NCBI GenBank assembly: GCA_905221605.1 | Contig: CAJNDS010002356.1 | Location: 127,001-191,000 of the forward strand | From: Symbiodinium natans | Taxonomy: Eukaryota; Sar; Dinophyceae; Suessiales; Symbiodiniaceae | Direction of reading: 5' to 3' | DNA: 64,000 nucleotides | Shown here: positions 46,700-61,712 of the stretch, piece by piece | How the letters are laid out: each line of letters starts with the position of its first letter | Numbering within the stretch: position 1 is the first letter of the stretch | Notes under the pieces: model-generated | Databases searched by the model: none | Seen by the model: the letters and a program-made list of their open reading frames with translations, nothing else | What the model was told of the DNA's origin: nothing | Program-made: the position numbers and the translations under genes

Positions 46700-49482
46700 A
46701 CTGGCGCATCCAGAAGCCCGCCAAGGAAGAAGACACCCGCACAAAATGCATCGCAACTTTTGAGGCAAGCCGGCCAGCCTAAGTTACGAGTACCGTGAAG
46801 CGCGTGTGCGCCATCGTGGAGGGGGAGCTTTGCTGGGTGGAGCATCGCCCAGCTCTGTCCGGCAACCCCTTCCCCCGCAAGCGAAGGACACAAAGATGGA
46901 GGGGACTCCCTGAATGCATTGGAGCATCTTGAAGCATTGAATGCAAGCACAAAAAAACAGGCGCAACTGCAGATCGCACTGACGGCCCTTTCAAGAACGT
47001 GTCAGGTGCACGCAAGCTGGAAATCAGGGTCTCGCCTTGGAACTTGAGAATGTGCTGGCTCTTGTCAACTTTTTTGCTTTCAGTAGCGAGACTTCCCCAA
47101 GGTTTGCAAAGATCATGCCACAAAGAGATGCTCAATCCGGGGTGTTGCTGAGGCTTCAGCGTGAGAAGCCGCAAGCACCTTGAAAGCTGCAAGAACGGAG
47201 AGCACGGACATACAAAAGCTCAAGGCACCAAGGCCCGTCTGGGGCAGAGACTGCAGTATCCTCAGTGTGTACACCCTGCCTGTCTTCGCCTCGGGTCAAC
47301 TTCAATGGACGCTGCATCAGCGAGACGCTGCGTGAAAAAAGTAAGCGTTCGAGTGCAACCAGCAGGCCTGGTGATGCGATGGCATTACCTGCCGAAGCTC
47401 CTGTCTTGCAGGTGGCTCGCAAACATGCGAGAGGCGTACCTCTCTTGCAAGCTACATTGCAGAATACCTTAATTGATTCAGGCAGCCTTTCACCGCGGCC
47501 AGGTTCCATGGGAACATTCTCGGAATATACCCCCACCACCTACTTGCCTTTGACCTCAGGCTCTGAAGCGTCGCACCTCTTGCAAACGCCGAAAGAGCTG
47601 GACATAGCGATCCATTGCACCCTGCCCCAGTCAGGCGCAGTCGTGGACGGGTCGTTCACATGTCTTCGAGCACGCATCCTCAGGTCGGCGCATACCGTGT
47701 GTCCCTGAAGATGTAGCGCTGCGAGTGCGCCTGCGGCACAGGGTGGCAGAACCGAAAGGCAAGAGCATTTGGTTCCCCCCCTGTTGGCCGGACCTCAATA
47801 AAGAGGTCCATGGCCTCTGCAAGCTCTGGAGAGTCCTGAGCTGGAATTAAGCTCGGTGCTTGCGAAGGAAGGGTCGAATCTGGGCAGCTGGCATCCTTCT
47901 CATAGGCACCTGACACGTGAAACTGCCGGTAGGTGCAACAAACCGATAATGCCAATCAGCTGTGGCTCGTCTCTGTGTGTATGTGTTTGGTCCGAAAATG
48001 GGTAAAATCAACCACGTCACAACTGAGCACACTTTGAAGTTTTCGATCTTTCCTGCCTTCCAGGTGCTCGGCGAGCCGGATCAAGGAAGCGATCTCTCCC
48101 GGACTGTGCCCATCATTCATGCTGGAACCTCAGTTCAGAAAAGCCATTCCTTGCAGAGGACACCCTGAGACCAACCTCTGAATTTGGATTTGTAGCTAGA
48201 TTGTGTAAAAACACCGCCAGAAACTCTTAGCAGAAAAGGACACCCTGACTGCTACTACTGCTGCTAGCTACTGCTACTGCTACTGCTACTGCTACTGCTA
48301 CTGCTACTGCAACTGCAACTGCAACTGCAACTGCAAGCGCTAGTGCTAGTGCTAGTGCTACTGCTAGTGCTACTGCTACTGCTACTGCTACTGCGACGAC
48401 GACAACGGCAACTACAACTACAAACTACAAATAGTTCTGGTGCTGTTGCTGTTGCTGTATATGGCTCTGTATGGTTTCCTGCTGTATCGGGCTCTGCCAC
48501 GCGGTTTCACACATACAGCGGCTACATCGTATACTTTCGGCATCAACTTGTCGCACAACTTCTTTAGTCCCAGCTCAAGGATCCGGGTCCCATGATCGCA
48601 TTGCATGCTGGGAGTCGCACACCTTCTTTGCAACATTTTGGGAATCTAACCTCCGCCCCGAACCTTGAGCAAGACCCCAGCCTCGTCCAGAAGTCCACGT
48701 CCAGCATGGCAGGCATGGAACTTTGCTTACTCTAGATCATTCGGATTCACTTTGCTGCAAGGGGGTGGGGGTCAACGCAATCGGGGTGGGCTCTTTCAAG
48801 AACCTGTGGATGTGATAAACGGCTGTGACAGCAACAGGACATGCCAGGAGTTCTCAGTGACCAAGTCTGAAGTGCTCACAAAAGGACCAATGACCAAGGC
48901 ACCATTCAGTTCACTTCTGCGCTTCAGCAAACACTGCAGCTTGCTGTTTTCTTGGCTGCTGCACTCCTATTGGCAGCGGTGTCTGCTCATCTAAGGGTGA
49001 AAGCTGATGCGTAAGACGTATTAAGACGTGCTGGCAGAAAGCAAGAAACAATGAGCCACCGTGCGCACACAGCTGCTTCGCAGTACATTTGCAAGGCGTG
49101 ATTGAAGGCAGAACTGACAAGCCTAAGACCTCCTGACTGGAGAATTGCCAGAATTCTTCCCGCCGTTCATCAACCAGTGTGCCCTGTGGCAGAAGGACAA
49201 AGGTGAGTGGGTGTTAGAAAGATGTTTGAAAGCATCTGCATTGACCCGACCTGAGGCTGGCTGCGCGATCTCGCGTCTGCCCGGCCGTCGACAGCATTTC
49301 GAGTCCCTGCTCCCAGTCCTGGCTCTGAAGCCCCAAACGTTTCGGCGTTGAGGCTTGGGCAATCGTGCAGGATCCCCTGCCTCGAGAGAGGTGGGCCGCG
49401 TGATCTTCGGGTAGCCAGCATCATCGTCAATGTTGAACATCACTGGCTCCCGCGAAGGACTTGCCTTGACAGCGAACCGCAA
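46700..49482 (-). CDS. exon cluster of unrecognised minus-strand gene(s)
   Basis: Protein-like minus-strand segments in transcription order are PSREPVMFNIDDDAGYPKIT and TRPTSLEAGDPARLPKPQRR (about 49460-49350), ILELGLKKLCDKLMPKVYDV followed by AAVCVKPRG (about 48580-48505), HSPGEIASLIRLAEHLEG (about 48115-48060), SGAYEKDASCPDSTLPSQAP through SPELAEAMDLFIEVRPTGGE and YIFRDTRYAPT (about 47915-47702, the longest exon), AMDRYVQLFRRLQEVRRFRA (about 47625-47560) and VGVYSENVPMEPGRGERLPE (about 47540-47470). A 137-codon open frame at 47192-46779 is less certain. I recognise no family. There may be more than one gene. Confidence 0.45.
48248..48434. repeat. CTACTG / CAACTG / CTAGTG trinucleotide-type microsatellite
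   Basis: About 185 bp built from three related hexamers in successive blocks: CTACTG, then CAACTG, then CTAGTG, then CTACTG again. It lies between candidate exons. Poly-Ser and poly-Leu open frames over it are artefacts. Confidence 0.95.
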
Positions 49483-49489
49483 TGGTAGT

Positions 49490-52270
<2,781 letters not shown>

Positions 52271-52272
52271 AT

Positions 52273-54206
52273 TCACACCCAAAAACTGCCTTCCTTTACG
52301 GTATGCGTGTGAACCGTGAGCGTTGCTGTCCTTGCCGGGACATGTTCTGCAGGCACCGGAGCTCCAGTGGCCTCACAACCAATGTCAAGATCCTGCTCAA
52401 AGTGAGCCCTTTTCGCCCTACTCGGCTCGATTCTTTCGATGACCACATCCCGAAGCTCCGCCACCTCCGCCACCTCCGCCACCTTGGCCACCTCGGCCAG
52501 CTCTGCTTTCTGAGTCGACGTGGACGGACTTGGCCTGGGCCTAGACTCCTTTGGAGAATCCTCGGCCAGTTCCCTCCGTCTCCGTTCTGCCCTCTCACGG
52601 CGGACCTCTTGGGAGACCACATAGTAGCAACCTCCCCTCCACCACCAAACGACAAACACAACTAGTGACATCACTAGTAAAGCTGTCACGATGACACCAC
52701 CAACAAGACTAACGCGGTACAGCAAGGAGATTGCCAGACCCACGGCGGGGCAAGCAACAAAAACCGTCAAGACGTAGATCAAAGGCACAAGCCGCCAACA
52801 TGAAGCGTAGAAGCCCAACTGGCAAGCAGCTCTTACGGGCAGCTCCCTCAGAAGCGGCACCGGGAACCACAGGAGTACTCCGAAGCTGTTGAAAAAGAGG
52901 TGGCAAAAAGCAATGTGCAAACTGTCGAACTTGAGCACTGCCAATGCTGCGAAGATGGATGTACATGTTGTTCCGAGATTCGCACCGAGGGTTAAGGGCA
53001 GCATCTTATGAATTGGCAGAATCCCCATAGCACAGAGAGGAATCAAGGTGGATGTCGTCACGCTACTGGATTGTATAACCAAAGTCATCAGAAAGCCGAC
53101 GAACAAGGCGATGTAGTCGTTCATCCGAATAGCGCGCATGATCATTCTCTTGGCCTGCCCAATCACAAGGGCATGTAGCACCTTCACGAGGCAGAAGAGC
53201 GAAGCGGCAATAAGGACGAAGGAGAGAAGAAGCCCCATGATACCACCAGGAACATCTCCGATGCGAGCGAACATGCCAGAGTTAAGGGTGCGACCACCTT
53301 CAATCGAGACCCTGTAAAACTTGTCAGCTCCTAGGTAGCAGTCTGCTGGTTGCGCACATCCATCGGCAAATGTCAGAAAATGATTACATTTGGCAATCGA
53401 GGAAAGGCCGTCCGGGTCCACCTTCTCCCAGGCCCTCTGCATGGAGGATGAGACACAGGAGTACTCAGCGCAGTTCAGAGAGCGAGGGCATTGGCCTACG
53501 CTTGCCAAGGGCACGTGTCTGCGAACCGGTGCTCCCAAAGATAAGGCTTTCAGAACATCTTTATTTGGATCGAGGAACGAACGTGTCAGAGGAGCCACAA
53601 TGGACTTCGTCGGAGATGTGAAGGTAACATCGCGAGCTCCCGTCCCCATCGTAGCTTCTGTGACGGCCTTCGAAACACGGTATAAAGGCCCACCCTCACC
53701 GCTAATGGCAGCCACAATTGCCTCGGTGGGTAGCACCGTGAGCACTGTCAGCAGATTAAATATGTCGTGGAGGACCGCCCCAGCAAAAGCGTACTCCAGC
53801 TCAGCAGCACTGCGCGCGTGGACCATAGACACGATTGTGTTGGTTACTGAAGTTCCCACGTTAGCACCCATGATCACTGGAATGGCATCACGTACAGAAA
53901 CCTGACCAGCACCAACAAGGCCGACGACGATGGAAGTGCTCGTCGACGAGGATTGCACAAGAACAGTGGCCATGACACCAACCATTAGGCCGCTGACAGG
54001 GTTGTCCGTGGATGCAAACAACTCACCGGCACCCTTGCTGCCCAACACCAGGAAGGCACTTCCCATCAGATCTAGTCCCAGCAAGAAGGCGTACAGGGCG
54101 ACCAGCGCAGCAGCGGTGCGCAGGATGATGGCCAGGACCGTTGTTTTGGAGCCTGGCTCTGAGAGGGCAACAAGTGCCAGCATGATCAAGCTGTCATGCA
54201 ATGGAG
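52273..54206 (-). CDS. type II sodium/phosphate cotransporter (SLC34/NptA family)
   Basis: An inner or plasma-membrane symporter that brings in inorganic phosphate with sodium. The single open frame runs to a TGA/TAG at 52273. Numbering from the upstream limit of the frame at 54318, the two inverted-repeat signature motifs are QSSSTSTSIVVGLV (residues 122-135) and QSSSVTTSTLIPL (416-428), each followed by GANVGTS (151-157) or GANLGTT (445-451). A Cys-containing extracellular-type loop (about 250-350) lies between the halves, as in the family. The C-terminal tail is Arg/Glu-rich with an EVAxVAEV repeat. The true start is uncertain: no ATG suits the first frame (it begins with GTG), and a TCAG acceptor at about 54208 suggests a short upstream exon. 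About 1.9 kb without an intron is long for this window. Which SLC34 subtype it is cannot be told. Confidence 0.92.
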
Positions 54207-54639
54207 ACAAACCATAGGAGCCCTTGGCGAGGAACGGCTGCAGACGGCAGCACACAAGGCAGTCCAAGGACGGCAGCGGTAAGTGCACAAAGCCATGCTT
54301 GCCAAGTAGATCAACCACCCACTCTCAAGACTTCCAGCTTAGCCTGATGCTAGGATGTGAGGCCCATGCGATGCTGGCACTAGAGGCACATAGAAGCGCG
54401 TGGCCAAAGCACCTCTGGCTCCATTGCAATCGACAGTGTCAGCTGCCCCTCCTGTGCAGAGAGCCGGGTCTAAGACCTGGAGTCCTTGAAACTTCCAACG
54501 TCTTCCCCCCAACTACGCAGATGCTCTCTTTGTTCCATGTTTTCTCAAGGTGCTTGGTCTCACAACACGTTCTGCCTGGCTGTGCAGGAACGACATCACA
54601 ATCATGAAGCGAGAGAAATTGACGAACCTGATGGTGAAG

Positions 54640-57270
54640 GCGAATGTCCATGATCGACGAACAACAGGCACAAAGCTTGTTGAGCACAGCAAAGGCACTC
54701 GTCCAACTCGATCAAGCCATCGCCGTTGACATCAAAAATTTGGGAGAAGCGCTTGCACCTGCCAGTGTTCAAGAAGAAGCTACAAGAAACGATACCTCCC
54801 TCGGGAAAACTGCGCAGCCTGCACTGCTACGTCGGTGCAAATAAACGCAATCAAACATATGCAAACTGCAGCAAGTACGGAGTCATCTCAGACTGATGTG
54901 AAAGTCCCACAGTTCTAGGAGCCCAGCTGATCCAGATCCAGCGCCATGCCTGGACAGCCAGTCAATGACAAGTCAATGACTGTCAAAGGGATCCTCTCTG
55001 GACCGGCTGTCGAAGTGCGGTCAAGGTGCTGTGAGCATCCGCCATGCTTCGCACCTCAATGTGGCAAACATATCCCGCCAAAAAAGGCCCCAAGCTTTGC
55101 TCTCAACTGTTCTAAGATTCTAAGCACTCTGTTGATTGCTCTCGAGCTCCGTGGTGCTCCCTGTTGGGTGTTGGGTGCACAGGCCATTGGGAAGAGCTCC
55201 TCGGGCTCGAGGGTGCCGTTCTTGTCCTGCCCATACACGTGCCGATCCATGCACTTGCGTTTAAGAGGGCATACACCTAAGGATAAGATGATAAATAGTG
55301 ACTGAGTAGTGACTTGCCTTGTCCAAATCCTGGAAGAAGGTGACGCACTCGGTCACAAAGCGCTCGCCTGAGCTCGGCTCTCGCCTACGTGAAGGAAGGC
55401 GTGGTTTGGCTGCGTTTAGGATAGGCTGGCGCCGGCCAAGTGCCCTGCTTAAAAGGTCATTCCTGAGCCACTGCGGCAAGAAAGGGACCACCTGCGGCAC
55501 CATGCGCTCAAACATGAAGAGTCAACTTCAAGTCGGAAATTGTCGATGGCAAAAAGCCTGGGCTCACGCAGGCTCTCAGACAAGCTTTATTTCTTGGCAG
55601 ATGCCCGACAACAACATGCAGAAAAACCTCGTGGTTTCCTCCTTTTTCATGCAAAGTTCCGCGGTCAGTCTCGGGCATGCATTGTCGGGTGCAAAGCATA
55701 CAAAGAGCACACTGCTCCAATGAAGTCGGAAACGACACCCAAATTTTCCGAGTCTCGATCGACTTCATTCGTGGAAGCTTACAAATCAAGATGATTGACC
55801 AGCCTCTTTTGTTCTGTATTTGTGCCTTCTAGTTCTACAATGTTCTACACCTTACGCGACTCGAGCTACAGCTTGGCCACGACTCACGGCAGGAGCCTCC
55901 TTCGGGGTCCCTGCACTTCTGACTTTTTGGGTCTGCTTTTTGCTGTCTGATTCCTGTGCTGGGGGGCCCCTTCTCTGCACAGAAAGGAGCTCTCAACTTG
56001 CAGAGGGCCGCAGCACGGGACCAACCTGACCATGGTACCGCCCCGAAGAACGAGGCCAAGGCAAACTGCGACAACCACTGCCGTGCCGTGTCTTACTCGC
56101 GCGTGTACTGGCTTGGCCGCTGAACCCAACCGGATCCGCAGTCCTCGCACTTCAGACAGGGGGTGGCGGCCGCAGCGCGCCATCCTTTCCAACTTCAGCG
56201 CCGCTTGTGTGCAAAACACAGAGACTGAGCGAGACTGAGCGAGACACAGGGCAGAGACAGAGCCATGCGGTCTTTCCATGCGGCAGGTCAAAGCTGTCAA
56301 GACGAACAACTGAAACACCGAGAGCACTAAACGAGTGGAGAATCAGGGAGTGAGGAGGGAATGCCTCTCTGCTGAAGGTCCCTCGCTTCTGCCTGCAGCA
56401 TCTTGTTCAGCTGGCCCGCAACGTCCAAGCAGCTGGCCATCTCTGCGCGGAAATCCGACCTCGCCAAGCTGTCAGCACCATGCATTGCAGGGAATGAGGA
56501 GCCGTCGGCACTTTCGCTCTGCCACGTTAAGACTTTGCGAGGCACGAATCTGCAACGATTGCACAATAATGCAAAGCTGGGGAAGCCGGCTCTGACGTTT
56601 TCTGCATAATGAAGGTGCGAAGCGTGTGCAAGGTCCTCAGAACCAAGAGACAAAAAGGGCATAAACGGGCTGAATGAGCTGAGTGATGTGGAATGGCTCG
56701 CATTGCGTGCGTGGCGGCTTCTGGTGCAAGGCATGCCTTACTTGTTTCGTCTTGGGCACGAACTGGCCGAATTGCCGGATTTTTGTTTCGTACCCCTGCG
56801 CAATAAGTGCGGTGGGTATGAAGGCACAAAAAGACACATCAGCACCACGGTCATTCTCACAGCCTCAAGGTTCGCTGCTGTCTCGTCATCTTGCAGCTGC
56901 TGACCTCACGAAAAGGTCTTCAATGGCAATGCATACCAAAGGCGACCAAAATCACCCCAAGGCCAAACCGTGGCAGGCCACAGCCGTTCATTCCAAAAAG
57001 CCGCACCAAGTGCGGGGCGCTTGCTATCATATCGGAGCCGAATGAAGTTGACCTGAGCAGGGAGCTCTTGGCTTCCCGTGCGCACGGCTTCCCAGGAACA
57101 CGGCCTGTTGGCGCAGAGCAACAGATCTTTCCTTCAGCAACGAGACTTTTGAGATAGGACCCGAGTACTTAGAAGGCAGCATCTGCATGTGATCCCAAAT
57201 CTGCGTTGCGTTGGTTTCGAAGACTTTTGGTTCCCAAAGAGGACCGCTCCGAATCCCCAAAAACACGCGC
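54640..57270 (-). CDS. EF-hand calcium-binding protein (multi-exon, ends uncertain)
   Basis: Two EF-hands are visible. The first is split by an intron. The exon ending at 55318 gives ERFVTECVTFFQDLDK and the exon starting at 55226 gives DKNGTLEPEEL. Joined across a 91 bp GC-AG intron they form a perfect 12-residue loop DKDKNGTLEPEE. The second is in the exon from 54758: KRFSQIFDVNGDGLIELDEC, loop DVNGDGLIELDE. Minus-strand exons upstream that may belong to it are about 57260-57170 (PLWEPKVFETNATQIWDHMQ), about 56535-56330 (DFRAEMASCLDVAGQLNKML; this frame ends in a stop) and about 56210-56090. The overall family is not recognised. It lies between IFT74 and the phosphate transporter on the same strand. 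Confidence 0.6.
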
Positions 57271-57301
57271 CGTAAACCCTCAACAGAAAGGCAGCCCGTC
57301 T

Positions 57302-60300
57302 CATGGCCCAGCGTGGTGCCGGTAGAGGTCCTCCAGGCTCTTCTTTGACTCCTCTAATTTCTGCAGCTCCAGAGCGCCTTCCGAGAACATGGAAGAGCTC
57401 GGAAAGGCTGCGGCCAGTTGAAGTTTTGTCTCGAAAGGGCCTTGCGCTTTCATGTCCTCAATCTTGTCGTACCTCTCGGCCATCTCCTGCGACCACTGCG
57501 AAGTTGAAGAGATGGAAATGTTGAGGGAGCACTTTTGTTGTTTACCACGCAGGAACGTCATCAGCATCAGTCAGGGCACCACTTCTTCGACACCAGTACA
57601 TAGAGTCACCGAAGGCTGAGTTCCATGCCTTCTCATACTGCTTCATCTTCTCCTCCACCTGTCAGGTGCTGTGGAGTCATACACTCATGGGGGTTCCCCT
57701 ACCACCCCCCCTATACTCTGGGTCCCCCCCCCGTAATTAAGGCTATTTAGTGATATTTCGGCTGAATTGAGGTGATTTAAGAGGGGAACTTCGGGGGGCG
57801 TAGTATAGAGGGGGGTAGTAGTAGGGAGACCCCTGATACACCTAGTCACCTGGCCCCTTTTCCGCATGTGGCGTTGGCCTGTGAAAGCTCTAGGGATATC
57901 TTCACATCGAGGCTCTCGATTTTCTCGAGCTCTCCTTCGCCTTGGCGCCCCAAGACCGCTCCAAAAAGCTTCTGAAATCTGAATTCTGTCGCCAGATGCT
58001 GTCCCTGCAGTTGGCAGTTGGCAGATCTTCCAGGGGCTGTGGCGTTTCGCGAGCTCCCCCTCCAGGCGGCTCCTGCAAGCGAGGCGATCGAACATTCGGA
58101 CATTAAAGAGTGGGAACCCCCTTAGACCCTTAGACCCTTAGACAGCGAAGCATCTACTAAGCGCTGCATCGCACCCGACCGCCGCGACAACGACTCACGC
58201 AAACTGCGGCAAATACACACCGTCACACTCCTAACACATCTCGCACACCCCCCGCCCTTGCAGGTTTTGTCCAAAAACACGGAAAAAACTCAGGGCCCTT
58301 GCTGAGTGGTCTCGGAGTTCTGCAACTGCCGGCTCTTGAAGTCCAGCCTTAGGCATGCTTTCGCAGTGGCTCAACAAGTCTGGCACTGTACGTGACGGTG
58401 GTATTTGGAGAGACTCGGTGCCCGCTGCAGGCCCATTTTAAGGGCTTGGGGTCAAAGGTTGTCTGCCAGCTTTCTTGCTCGAAGCGCACAGATACAAGCC
58501 TCACAATGTCAGAAGACCCAACATCCCTCTGTACCTCCGACGTTGACACCGATCAGGTGAGTCCGTCAGTTTGGGAACCTGATACTTCTCTTCCTGCCCG
58601 TGTCCTTCCTGGCATCTCCTATCTGAATATGAAGATTGCTGGGACTCCAAGCCTGAACAGCAGTGGACTTCGGATCCCAGAAGAATGGCAGGTAGAATTC
58701 TACACCACAGGGCAGAGGCACACTGCGCACAACCAGCCGAACAAGTTGAATACTTGTTTTTTCGGGAGTTGGCAGGATCAGTTTCAGTAGTTTGCGCTCT
58801 TTTCGTGACGGCCCTATGCCTTGTGATCTCCACGTCTGTCCCGGCAGAGCATGGAAAGTTCAGGCCCCGGCTCGTCTTCCATATCTCTGAGATGAGATTC
58901 TGGAGTGACCTGAGCATCATCAGGCAATGGAGCAATCCGGCGGAAGAAGCACCTTGGGGACGCGGCATCCGTCGGCAGATCCAGGCTCTTGGAGATGTTT
59001 TGCAGGAGCCGCTCAATGCTCTGGCAAAGAGTTCACAGTGGAGTTCACAGTGGAGTTCGCAATGGTTCGCAGCATCTCACGTAATTCCAGAGCTGGCTCA
59101 GACAAGGCTTGTCGAGTGCACCTCCTGCTTCTCTTTTATCTTCTTCTCCTCCTCTGCCTAGAGCAACTCAGGCAGGGGGCCGCCACATAAAATAAGTTTC
59201 TCATGGTTTCAGGCATGACGATTTGTCGCCAAGAACTTTTCAGGCTGACATGTTTGCGCAAGATATTGCAAGATGTCCCTAAGGGGAAAAAAACGCGTGG
59301 CAGGGGGTCTGCACCTTGCTGTCGGCGAAGCCCTCGATGAAGGCCGTCATCTCTTGATCCTCGCATCGCTCTGCAGGGTGCAGGTGTCTGTGCTGCCTAG
59401 ACTCCCAGACTGACTGTGTAGGAGCTCGAAGGTCGACGCAGTGCCACGGTGGCCGCGGAACATAGAGCCGACTATCGGTCTAACACCTGAGAATTCGAGT
59501 CGTGGTATCCAAGTCCTTGGTAAAGAGGATCTCGTACTTCTGTTGATCGCTGCTCTCGTCCTACAGCTTTGATTGGCTCGGTGTGAAGAAACCTTCTCGA
59601 AGTCGTCAGCCACAAGATGCTGAAAAGAAAGCTGGAAAGGCCTTCTTTTCTTGAGCGTCTGCTTGGACCTGGCAATTGCCATGAAGCTGAGTAGTCAGAC
59701 TTCAATCGAAACTTCAAACCGTGTAAAAGTGGGGAAGGGCCTCTTTGATTTGGGCTCGCAGCCGCTCGTTGTCGAGCTTCAACTCGCCTTTGACTTCGCT
59801 GCATCTGCTTGATTCCGGGAGCGCAGAAGATGAGTCGCATCGAGTACTTTATGCGCTGTGCCCCCGGCTGTTGCTCTTTTCCGCTGCTACGATCTCCCCA
59901 TTGTCATTCTTGACCTTCACCAGCAAAAGCTTGCATCACAGGCTCGATTCAACGACGACCCGGTGCTGTCTCAAGGCCGCCTTCGACAGAAGGATTTCAC
60001 GCTGCTCCGGGATGCTCATCGACCCTTGCTGAACTTCCTGGCCTGGATAGATCTTGGCATCTCCGTGACTTTGAAAAAACTCCCCCCCCCCTCTGAAAAC
60101 CACTCTGACACTTTGCCACTCAGGCACGAAGTTGGATCAGCTGGTTCTCTAGCTCGCGGCGCGCGTGATCTAGCAGAGCAGGGCGAGAGCTCACGCGAAA
60201 CTCAGTGAAATATTGAACGAGCCGAGCAAAGGTCGTTAAGGTCACTGCTCAGCTGCTGATGTCGCGTGCGAAGAGGATCGCTTCGGAGCCTTGAAGGAAT

Positions 60301-61712
60301 GTCTGACAAAGTGCCTTTCAACCATTTGAAGATACTGAGCTCTGAATGACAAGTTCTGGCTCTGGCCTGCTTTCCACGGCATTCAGTCTGCCACTGACCT
60401 GGCGAACACAGGAAGAACAAAGTAACCACCCCCAAAAGTTTGGGGAAGTTTGGGAAGTCTGCCTGGTCGAGCTCATCCCGCGACTCTCCAAGATCGGCAC
60501 CTCTGTGCACAGCACACAGCACTTGCACACAGCACTTCGGGATGCTCACTTGCCCATGTGCTTGCCCATGTGTGCCGTGAATTGCGCGACTGCTGTGAGC
60601 TGCATTGACCTGGTCACCACACATCAACCAGCTTGGCTCACTGCTAAGTCGCTTGGACTCTTCCCGCAGTTCCTCGTACTCGCGGCCTTCAGTGGAAGTC
60701 AACTTGCCAAAGGGTTTGCGCGATCATTGATCCCACGCGGCTTTCGATTCTTTCGGGGGCGGGCGCTGATCGGGATGCAGTTCATTCAGACGATCCTGGC
60801 AACACAGGACCAGTGCACACGTTCTCCTGCTGCCATCCCTTCCGACGGCGCCGTGAAGTGTGGTGAACGTCACACGACAATCGAGGCTTCACTCGACGTC
60901 CTCAGCGGCTCGGGCAATGCTGCCGATCTCCTGCTCCATGCCTGTTGGACAAATGAAGAAGGAATCACATCTTTGTTTGCCGCCACATGCCTCTCCTCGA
61001 ATCGAATGACTCGGCTCTTAAAAGTTCACAAAGTCAGCGGAAGCCGGGCTCCGCACGTCCAATCTCCTCTTCATGGCTTCTTTTCTCGAGGAAAATCTGG
61101 TCCACATCTGCCCGCTGCTGCTCATTCTGAGACCTCCCCAAGATGTCAATGGAGAGGATGCAGATTCAAGCAGCTGAAGTTAGGGCTTCGGCTTCATGAT
61201 GGTGTACATGTGGTGAACCTCTTCGGGCCGCGTGTCAGTGCCTGATCCCCAAAGCAGGTCTGCACACCCAAAGAGCTAACACTGAAAGAACTGAGGCCGA
61301 GGGGCGCTGCTTGTCTGTCGCCAGGTTGTGATCTGCAAGGTCACCCTCAAGAGACCGCACAGTCTTCACAAGGTTGTCATAGCCTGAGCTTGTTGCCAGC
61401 GTGGGTAGAACATGAAGGGCTTGGATGCTCTTGGCAAGGAGTCTTGGCAAGGAGCGCTTCTCCAGCGACGCATAGACATTGTTGTCCTCTCTACTTACAG
61501 GATATGAGTACTTCCGGTGATGGCCGCCAGGTGCTGTACATGTATTGAGTATATTGCAGTGTACCTTCCCGAGTTTGTTGGAAAGCCCTGTCCTGCTGGA
61601 TATCGTTGATCTCCTTGTTCAGCCTGGCCACCTCGTCAACAAGCTCCTGGCAACAAGAGGCCATGACAAGCACCCCATACGCAAGCTGTAAGAACAGGGA
61701 AGGATCTGCCAC
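57302..61712 (-). CDS. IFT74: IFT74-like intraflagellar transport protein (IFT-B core)
   Basis: IFT74 pairs with IFT81 as a coiled-coil core of the IFT-B train that carries tubulin into cilia. Exons and peptides: 61712-61674 (VADPSLFLQLAYG), 61646-61565 (ELVDEVARLNKEINDIQQ), 61488-61306 (EDNNVYASLEKR to LEGDLADHNLATDKQ), 61241 to about 61180 (TDTRPEEVHHMYTIMK), 61133 to about 61040 (QRADVDQIFLEKRSHEEEIG), 60941-60898 (MEQEIGSIARAAED), 60795-60765, 60686-60642 (REYEELREESKRLS), about 60225-60125, 60037-59981, from 59914 (VKNDNGEIVAAEKS), about 59790-59720, about 59550 and 59395-59340 (RCEDQEMTAFIEGFADSK). The order and many motifs match the family as I remember it. Exons left of 58.1 kb, including VEEKMKQYEKAW at 57658 and SLEDLYRHHAGP before a TGA at 57302, could be its C terminus or another gene. 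The basic N-terminal tail was not found. Confidence 0.8.
57685..57835. mobile_element. 151 bp inverted-repeat element filling an intron (introner-like)
   Basis: Inverted arms of about 45 bp (C-rich left arm with TACCACCCCCC and TATACTC; the right arm is its imperfect complement) flank a 50 bp A+T-rich centre. ATACAC occurs immediately outside both ends (57679-57684 and 57836-57841), as expected of a target-site duplication. The element makes up about four fifths of a 191 bp GT-AG intron (57849-57659). Confidence 0.6.

Noticed and set aside
57846-58103. Two competing open frames over the same IFT74-region exon
   Set aside because: One (ELEKIESLDVKISLELSQ) looks more like coiled coil; the other fits the phase-0 GT donor at 57849. 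I could not choose, so no peptide from this exon is used as family evidence.
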